A stretch of DNA of 10,033 bases from contig CAINUH010000297.1 of NCBI GenBank assembly GCA_903853735.1, forward strand, positions 1 to 10,033, in the 5' to 3' direction. Shown one piece after another: positions 5,707-10,033 of the stretch. Under the pieces are notes generated by a model. That model was not told the origin of the DNA. It ran no database searches and saw only the letters and a program-made list of their open reading frames with translations. A program made the position numbers and the translations under genes. The stretch's first letter is position 1, and every line of letters starts with the position of its first letter. This stretch comes from an uncultured Desulfomonile sp. Its GTDB lineage: Bacteria; Desulfobacterota; Desulfomonilia; Desulfomonilales; Desulfomonilaceae.

Positions 5707-6000
5707 CTACTTCTTGAATAGTTCTTCTAGCTTGCGCCGCGCCTTCGACGCTGTCTCCTTGGCGGCCGGGGTACTAGATCCGGCTCCTAGCCTGAAATAA
5801 TCACAGAAATTACGTCTGTCTTTCACCGAAACTTTTTCAGATTGAGGTTCTCTGCACTGGTTCGACGCTGTCTCGTCATAATCTGAGCAATTCAAACAGC
5901 AATAAACATCGCAACCACATGCCTTACAGATATCATTCCTGAAGACCTTTTCGACGAATTCGAGCCCTTCGCCGCAGTGATGGCAAGATCCATTTTGCAT
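5707..6000 (-). CDS. Small Cys-rich zinc-ribbon protein (97 aa)
   Basis: The N-terminal half is a cysteine-rich metal-binding module: CHHC (C6, C9), CKAC (C25, C28), then C30, C34, C35 and C38 in DVYCCLNCSDYD, and C49 in NQCREP. A later NFCDYF (C66) follows. This layout resembles small uncharacterised zinc-ribbon proteins with CxNC and FCDYF signatures that I associate with anaerobic deltaproteobacteria. The last 25 residues are Ala/Lys-rich and helical. The ATG at 6000 has GAGG five bases upstream. It is divergent from the PPC-BASS-ApbE operon across 71 bp and convergent with the secreted-protein gene. Zinc binding is likely; partner and function are unknown. Confidence 0.88.
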   Translation of the reverse strand: MQNGSCHHCGEGLEFVEKVFRNDICKACGCDVYCCLNCSDYDETASNQCREPQSEKVSVKDRRNFCDYFRLGAGSSTPAAKETASKARRKLEELFKK

Positions 6001-6071
6001 GCTGACCTCTTGCGAAATTTTTGTTTTAGGGTCTATTTTACATCAGACCAAAACGGAAAGGGGGAAATCAG

Positions 6072-6482
6072 ATGGAGGATTCCTTTCTTGTTCGCTTGGC
6101 AACGGGGGACGATCTTCTTGACGCGATTACTCGCGAGTTTGCCAAGAGAAACATTCGTAAAGCGGGTTTCAAATTGATAGGAGCGGTAACAAACGCTGTT
6201 CTTGGTTGCTATGATCCTGAGAACAGAAAATATCTCAACAAGGAATTCCGTGGTTTCTTTGAGATTGTGTCGTGCGGGGGCAATGTATCAGAAAAGGATG
6301 GCGAGGTCTTTGTGCATACGCACATTGCGTTGGCAGGCGAGGACTACTCTTGCTTCGGAGGTCATCTGATGCCAGGCACCAAAATATATGTGGCGGAACT
6401 CGAAGGGTACCTTATCCCCGGCTCCCCGCCAAGCCGCGTGCTCGATCCCTCCCTAGGGCTGGCTCTGTGGCCCGTCGAATGA
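6072..6482 (+). CDS. PPC/DUF296-domain protein
   Basis: This 136-residue single-domain protein matches the PPC (DUF296) fold, found in plant AHL DNA-binding proteins and in stand-alone bacterial proteins of unclear role. The hallmarks are visible: FLVRLATGDDLLDAI at the start, FKLIGAVTNAVLGCYD, GFFEIVSCGGNVS, then VHTHIALAGED (H82, H84) and FGGHL (H98). The three histidines form the metal-binding set seen in bacterial members. The ATG at 6072 has a GGGGGA tract nearby. It is the first gene of a likely operon, 27 bp before the transporter gene. A weak promoter (TTGCGA, 18 bases, TATTTT, 6010-6039) precedes it. Bacterial PPC proteins may act in small-molecule metabolism rather than DNA binding, so no specific function is assigned. 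Confidence 0.93.
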   Translation: MEDSFLVRLATGDDLLDAITREFAKRNIRKAGFKLIGAVTNAVLGCYDPENRKYLNKEFRGFFEIVSCGGNVSEKDGEVFVHTHIALAGEDYSCFGGHLMPGTKIYVAELEGYLIPGSPPSRVLDPSLGLALWPVE

Positions 6483-6509
6483 ATTTTTGAGACCAGGATT
6501 AGGATACCG

Positions 6510-7439
6510 ATGCTGAAGGACGTCATACTGTTTACGGTAATCTTTGGCTCAGCCGGTGCTGCAGTGCTTTTTCCGGGTGTTGGAGTTCTTTTTCAACCAT
6601 ATCTTCTGTATTTCATGATGACGCTGCTATTTCTAAGTTTTCTGAGGATTGATTTTCAGGCCCTCCTGGATACGTCTTGGCCTTCCGTGGTCCAACTCGG
6701 CACCTTGACGGCCGTTAAGTTAATCATTCTTCCTGCGACCTTATACTGGGTGACTTCTTTGGTTTATCCGGATTATGCCGTGCCGGTACTTCTTCTTTCA
6801 GGCATCTCTACCGGAGTGGTAGCACCTTTTGTGGCCAACATCCTGGCCGCCGATGTTGCTTCGGTAGTCCGGATGGTTGTGGTAACTTCTCTGATCGTAC
6901 CTATCTCTCTACCGTGCCTTGTGAAGCTTCTAGCAGGAGTCGATGTCTCCATTCCCTTGGATGGGATGATGCGCATGCTCTCTTTAGTGATCTTTGTGCC
7001 AATGGGTATGGTTGTGGTCATGAAGAGGTTTATTCCAGGAGTACTCGAAAGAATAAATACCCGCCAATTTCCAATTTCTCTCGGACTGTTCGCCCTAATC
7101 AATCTGGGCGTCTTCTCTCAGTACTCTCATTTCTTTTTTGACCGTCCCGGCCAAATAGGTGTTTCCCTGGCGATTGCCTATATGCTGTCAGGGGTATACT
7201 ATTTGACGGGGCTTCTGGTTGCTCCTTCACGGAAACCTGCCGAACGACTTGCTGCGGGAGTGAGCCTCGCGCTTATGAACAATGTGCTGGTGATCGTTTT
7301 TTCTTCGAGATTCTTCGGCCCTCTGTCCCCTACTCTCGCGGCATTGTATATGTTTCCCTTTTTCACTATGATTGCTCCTTTGAAACTCATTACCAATCGA
7401 ACAGACTGGTTCTCGTTGCGCAACGCGGACAACCGATGA
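6510..7439 (+). CDS. BASS-family (bile acid:sodium symporter-like) membrane transporter
   Basis: This 309-residue inner-membrane protein has about ten hydrophobic segments (roughly 5-27, 30-46, 58-85, 91-112, 118-141, 153-171, 188-204, 217-238, 249-268 and 274-294). That fits the ten-helix, two-repeat plan of the bile acid/Na+ symporter superfamily. The conserved interrupted-helix regions are recognisable as SGISTGVVAPFVANIL (about 97-112) and SLALMNNVLVIVFSS (about 252-266). Family members carry organic anions such as pantoate, pyruvate, bile acids or glucosinolate precursors, so the substrate cannot be named. The ATG at 6510 has AGGA before it. It follows the PPC gene by 27 bp, and its stop overlaps the apbE start by ATGA, so the three genes are very likely co-transcribed. 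Confidence 0.88.
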   Translation: MLKDVILFTVIFGSAGAAVLFPGVGVLFQPYLLYFMMTLLFLSFLRIDFQALLDTSWPSVVQLGTLTAVKLIILPATLYWVTSLVYPDYAVPVLLLSGISTGVVAPFVANILAADVASVVRMVVVTSLIVPISLPCLVKLLAGVDVSIPLDGMMRMLSLVIFVPMGMVVVMKRFIPGVLERINTRQFPISLGLFALINLGVFSQYSHFFFDRPGQIGVSLAIAYMLSGVYYLTGLLVAPSRKPAERLAAGVSLALMNNVLVIVFSSRFFGPLSPTLAALYMFPFFTMIAPLKLITNRTDWFSLRNADNR

Positions 7440-8440
7440 CGCTTCTCCGTTTCTTTTCCCTTCTTCTCGCGTCATGGACAACAATCTTCACAATATCGTG
7501 TAACGGCAACCAACAGGTTTCGGTTCATAAGGCCGGCCGCTTCCTGATGGGCACTCTCGCTGAAGTCACCGTGGCCGGCCCACGCGACAAGGCAATGGCT
7601 GCTGCCCAAGCTTGCTTGGATGAGATAAGGCGCGTGGAAGACTTGGCATCCTTTCATAAGTCGTCTGAACTCACCAGAATCAACGATATGGCAGGCATTG
7701 CACCGGTAAGGGTTGACCCGGAACTCTTAGAACTTGCTCAAACGAGCCTGAGGTTTGCCGAGCACACCGACGGCGCATTCGACCCTACCATAGGAGCAGT
7801 TACTCGATTATGGCATTTCAGTGGAGTTCAACAGCCTCGAGTTCCAGAAAAAAAAGAGGTGTCCGATGCCCTTTCTCGAGTAGATTGGAGGCTTGTTCAA
7901 ATTGACTACCGAGCAGGAACAATATTTCTCCCTGAGCGCGGAATGGAACTTGACTTTGGTGGTTTGGCAAAGGGTTACGCTTTGGACCGGGTGAACCGGT
8001 TGCTCAAAACTATGGGTGTTGATGCTGCGCTTGTTAATATCGGCGGCGACATTCTCGCCGTTGGAGAAAAGAGCCCAGGCAGGCCTTGGCGTGTCGGCGT
8101 AAGGGACCCAAGAAATGCCACAGAGATAAGAGCCGTCGTTTCAGTTACTGATAAAATCCTTCTCACCTCTGGAGATTACGAGCGTTTCCTCGATGTCGAC
8201 GGACGACGATACCACCACATCTTGGACCCTAAGACCGGCTACCCTCCTACAGAGCTGCAGTCTGTCACCCTGCTGGCGCCGACTGGGCTTACGGCATCAT
8301 CGGCTGCCGTGTTTGTGATGGGAGTGGAAAAAGGAATGAAATACATCGATTCCATTGCCGGCGTGACAGGGATGCTTATAGACTCGCGGGGAAATGTGCA
8401 TCTATCTTCGCATGCAGCATCTAGTTTCGAAATTCAATGA
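7436..8440 (+). CDS. apbE: ApbE-type FAD:protein FMN transferase, lipoprotein
   Basis: ApbE enzymes attach FMN from FAD to Thr or Ser of target proteins such as NqrB/C, RnfG/D and other FMN-binding-domain proteins, on the outer face of the inner membrane. This 334-residue protein has a lipoprotein signal with TISC giving a lipidated C22. Family motifs follow: FLMGT (36-40), FDPTIGAV..LW (115-126), DFGGLAKGYALD (173-184), LVNIGGD (199-205), TSGDYERF (244-251) and HHILDPKTGYPP (260-271). The usual Ala-Asp-x3-Thr metal-binding segment reads LTASSAAVF (285-293), so both the Asp and Thr ligands appear replaced by T286 and A290. Activity could therefore be altered. Its start overlaps the transporter's stop (ATGA). 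No obvious flavinylation target lies in the window. Confidence 0.95.
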   Translation: MTLLRFFSLLLASWTTIFTISCNGNQQVSVHKAGRFLMGTLAEVTVAGPRDKAMAAAQACLDEIRRVEDLASFHKSSELTRINDMAGIAPVRVDPELLELAQTSLRFAEHTDGAFDPTIGAVTRLWHFSGVQQPRVPEKKEVSDALSRVDWRLVQIDYRAGTIFLPERGMELDFGGLAKGYALDRVNRLLKTMGVDAALVNIGGDILAVGEKSPGRPWRVGVRDPRNATEIRAVVSVTDKILLTSGDYERFLDVDGRRYHHILDPKTGYPPTELQSVTLLAPTGLTASSAAVFVMGVEKGMKYIDSIAGVTGMLIDSRGNVHLSSHAASSFEIQ

Positions 8441-8576
8441 CAACCGATTGTACCGTCGAGCCGAAGGCCTTCGCCACGGGCACATCGTTGATCTTGCTCG
8501 AACGAGGCATGCGAAAGAGCCCAAGCGAGCGCGCTCTCGGTTAGTTAACACGCACTGAATCTCACCGTCTTTTAGC

Positions 8577-8605
8577 TTGATAGATTTTGCACCACGGGTT
8601 ATAAT
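8577..8605 (+). promoter_or_regulatory. Strong sigma-70-like promoter for the small lipoprotein gene
   Basis: TTGATA (five of six -35 bases) and a perfect TATAAT are 17 bases apart. Transcription would start near 8612, 28 bases before the ATG at 8640. This argues against the longer upstream starts of the same frame and makes the gene independent of apbE. Confidence 0.6.
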
Positions 8606-8639
8606 GCGTTCCGGCATCATTTGGGAACATCATATTGCG

Positions 8640-8873
8640 ATGGTGATCTTGAGAAACCTAATTCTGGCCCTGACCATGGTGATAGTGTTGGCAGTAAGTG
8701 GCTGCGTGAGCTGTATACCTCAATATACCGCCCCGCCGGAACCACCTCCGTCCGCATGTTATCCCACTGGCCACGATCCCTTTGTGCCCTTGGATCACAA
8801 CCCGTCAGTGCTCAATCCGTGGAACATGTTTAGTTCCCTGCTCATACCTTTTTTGTATGGCCCCCCTCGCTAA
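8640..8873 (+). CDS. Short proline-rich lipoprotein (77 aa)
   Basis: The N-terminus MVILRNLILALTMVIVLAVSGC is a lipoprotein signal with lipobox VSGC; C22 would be lipidated after cleavage. The mature part is only about 55 residues, with C25, a Pro cluster (TAPPEPPPSACYP), then DHNPSVLNPW and a hydrophobic end FSSLLIPFLYGPPR. I start it at ATG 8640 because the promoter lies just upstream and the signal peptide begins properly there, although the ribosome binding site is poor. The family is not recognised. It resembles small envelope lipoproteins without enzymatic domains. Confidence 0.65.
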   Translation: MVILRNLILALTMVIVLAVSGCVSCIPQYTAPPEPPPSACYPTGHDPFVPLDHNPSVLNPWNMFSSLLIPFLYGPPR

Positions 8874-9047
8874 GTTCCTGTCCCCGGCCTAGCAAAGGAC
8901 CTGTCTTCCCATTTTGGGCAGGGGCGGGCTTACGCGCGATCAAAAAGACCTGAACCAGGCAGCGACAATCTTAACGGCAAATGTTGGATTCCCATGACTC
9001 GAGGCCGTTGGCACGTCTGAGTTCAACCAACGCCGCGGAATCCTCCG

Positions 9048-9653
9048 TTAAGGTGCCTCAGAAAAAGCGGGCGTCCTCACCGCTAATATTTTGGCCTCTC
9101 TGATGGCCTTGTAAAGCTGAATGTAGCGTTTCATTATTTTTTTTCGTGTGCCAAGAACCGCCAAGGCATATCGCACTGACGCCCCAGGATGGTCGCTGTT
9201 GTAAGCACTCAGAGCAGGCACAATATTCTTGTAAAGTTCCAGATAGTATTTAAAGACTCTCACTCCGCAGTCAGCGTTGGTTTCCGGATCTAGAAGGTCC
9301 GCGTACCTCAGTCCGAATTTGCTGGCCCAAGAGGGAGCGTGAATCTGAAACATGCCCCGGCAATTCTGGTAGTTAACGATGTTGGTTCTGAACCCACTTT
9401 CAACATAAACTAATGCCATATAGAGCCACATATCCCCAGCAGTTATACTGCCAAAATGCCGATTACCAGCCCTAGCTATGGCTAGACTGATATGCTCGGC
9501 CTGCTTCAAGCTTATCCTTCCCTCAGTCATCTCGTTAATAATTTGGGAGCATATCGGGACTGCGTCCGGATTGTACCTACTGTCTCCGTACGCAACTATA
9601 GGAATAACCTGAAACAGGCATAACACCGCCACCGGTATGATTCCCCTTATCAT
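9048..9653 (-). CDS. SLT-family lytic transglycosylase, secreted
   Basis: This 201-residue exported murein hydrolase cleaves the MurNAc-GlcNAc bond of peptidoglycan to form 1,6-anhydro ends. A signal peptide covers about residues 1-23. The SLT domain (about 75-165) shows the catalytic glutamate in VYVESGF (E85), then CRGMFQIHAPSW (99-109, in place of the common GLMQI), LLDPETNADCGV (120-131) and the ALSAYNSD substrate loop (147-154). Two cysteines, C98 and C129, flank the domain core and could form a disulfide. The ATG at 9653 is chosen because GGGAGG lies just before it and a proper signal peptide follows. A start at 9689 would put a poor leader in front. An upstream minus-strand gene ends 97 bp away. 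Its small size suggests a specialised or accessory transglycosylase. Confidence 0.93.
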   Translation of the reverse strand: MIRGIIPVAVLCLFQVIPIVAYGDSRYNPDAVPICSQIINEMTEGRISLKQAEHISLAIARAGNRHFGSITAGDMWLYMALVYVESGFRTNIVNYQNCRGMFQIHAPSWASKFGLRYADLLDPETNADCGVRVFKYYLELYKNIVPALSAYNSDHPGASVRYALAVLGTRKKIMKRYIQLYKAIREAKILAVRTPAFSEAP

Positions 9654-9750
9654 ACACCCTCCCACCGAGCGCGAACCGAAATCCAGCAAAACTCCGCCGC
9701 AAACTCAAATCGATCCGAGCCGGTCCCAGATTGTCCAAAATCCTAATGGA

Positions 9751-10033
9751 TTATTTCGAAATCTCCGGTTTTTTTGGAGCCGGGACCTTAGAGGCTCCCG
9801 GAACCTTTCGCTTGAGCACCGTACTCTCCAAGTACGCAACTGGCTTTTCTATTGGCGTCAGTACCACGTTCGCGCAACCCTTAACGAGGTCAAGACACGG
9901 GTTAAAAAAGCCAAAAGTCCTCTTAAGGACACCTGAAAAGACACCCTCGGTCTTGTCTAAGGCAGTAGCGCCGCCTTGATAGATTGTTCCTGTGATGTTT
10001 GATAAGGAATATGGTTTCTTGGCGTTTCCTGCA
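9751..10033 (-). CDS. C-terminal part of an unknown protein (start beyond the window)
   Basis: A minus-strand frame stays open from the right edge to TAA at 9751-9753, giving 93 residues without an internal stop. The composition looks like real protein: LDKTEGVFSGVLKRTFGFFN, then PCLDLVKGCANVVLTPIEKP, and a Lys/Pro-rich tail ending KPEISK. The NVVLTPIEKP stretch faintly recalls the N-V-x-T-x-x-x-E-x-P signature of small TIGR04073-type proteins, but this is only a resemblance. It is the upstream neighbour of the lytic transglycosylase on the same strand (97 bp). Plus-strand frames across this stretch look like shadows of it. Confidence 0.6.
   Translation of the reverse strand, partial: AGNAKKPYSLSNITGTIYQGGATALDKTEGVFSGVLKRTFGFFNPCLDLVKGCANVVLTPIEKPVAYLESTVLKRKVPGASKVPAPKKPEISK

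Noticed and set aside
8894..8925. Possible terminator after the small lipoprotein gene
   Set aside because: CCCA/TGGG and CCTG/CAGG pairs exist but are split by a four-base bulge and no T-tract follows.
9637..9979. Two plus-strand frames near the right edge
   Set aside because: They overlap each other and a better minus-strand frame that is open to the edge; no signal or domain seen.

Overview
The window looks like chromosome from an anaerobic or facultatively anaerobic Gram-negative bacterium. Supporting signs are a class III (oxygen-sensitive, glycyl-radical) ribonucleotide reductase operon, a NrdR-type operator, lipoproteins and secreted proteins with Sec signals, and strong AGGAGG-like ribosome binding sites. 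Gene content and protein style fit the sulfate-reducing or syntrophic 'deltaproteobacterial' lineages (Desulfobacterota), but that placement is an inference from impression, not a computed result. No rRNA, tRNA, CRISPR array, insertion sequence or phage gene was seen.

Left part (1-3560, all minus strand): an anaerobic dNTP-synthesis operon in the order nrdD, small CxxC redoxin, nrdG (cut by the left edge). A near-perfect NrdR box (3538-3553), with a half-conserved second site exactly 31 bp away and a TTGACA -35 element beside it, marks the likely promoter. It lies about 385 bp upstream of nrdD. The intervening leader holds several hairpins, some mutually exclusive, and a possible 38-residue ORF. 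The redoxin suggests that this reductase is re-reduced by a thiol protein rather than by formate.

Middle part (3746-5700): two divergent genes of unknown function. One is a minus-strand 152-residue protein with a possible winged-helix-like C-terminus, preceded by a short ORF that overlaps it as TGATG. The other is a plus-strand 316-residue secreted, Pro/Ser/Ala-rich, probably disordered protein, preceded by a short overlapping ORF with its own strong ribosome binding site. A perfect 18-bp palindrome sits between their promoters. A strong hairpin terminator lies between the secreted-protein gene and a convergent zinc-ribbon gene.

Right-middle part (5707-8873): the minus-strand zinc-ribbon gene is divergent from a tight plus-strand operon of a PPC/DUF296 protein, a BASS-family transporter and an ApbE-type flavin transferase lipoprotein. 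The last two overlap by ATGA. The ApbE lacks the usual D-x3-T metal ligands. A short proline-rich lipoprotein gene follows with its own good sigma-70-like promoter.

Right end (9048-10033, minus strand): an SLT-family lytic transglycosylase, and upstream of it the 3' end of a further unknown gene that runs off the window.
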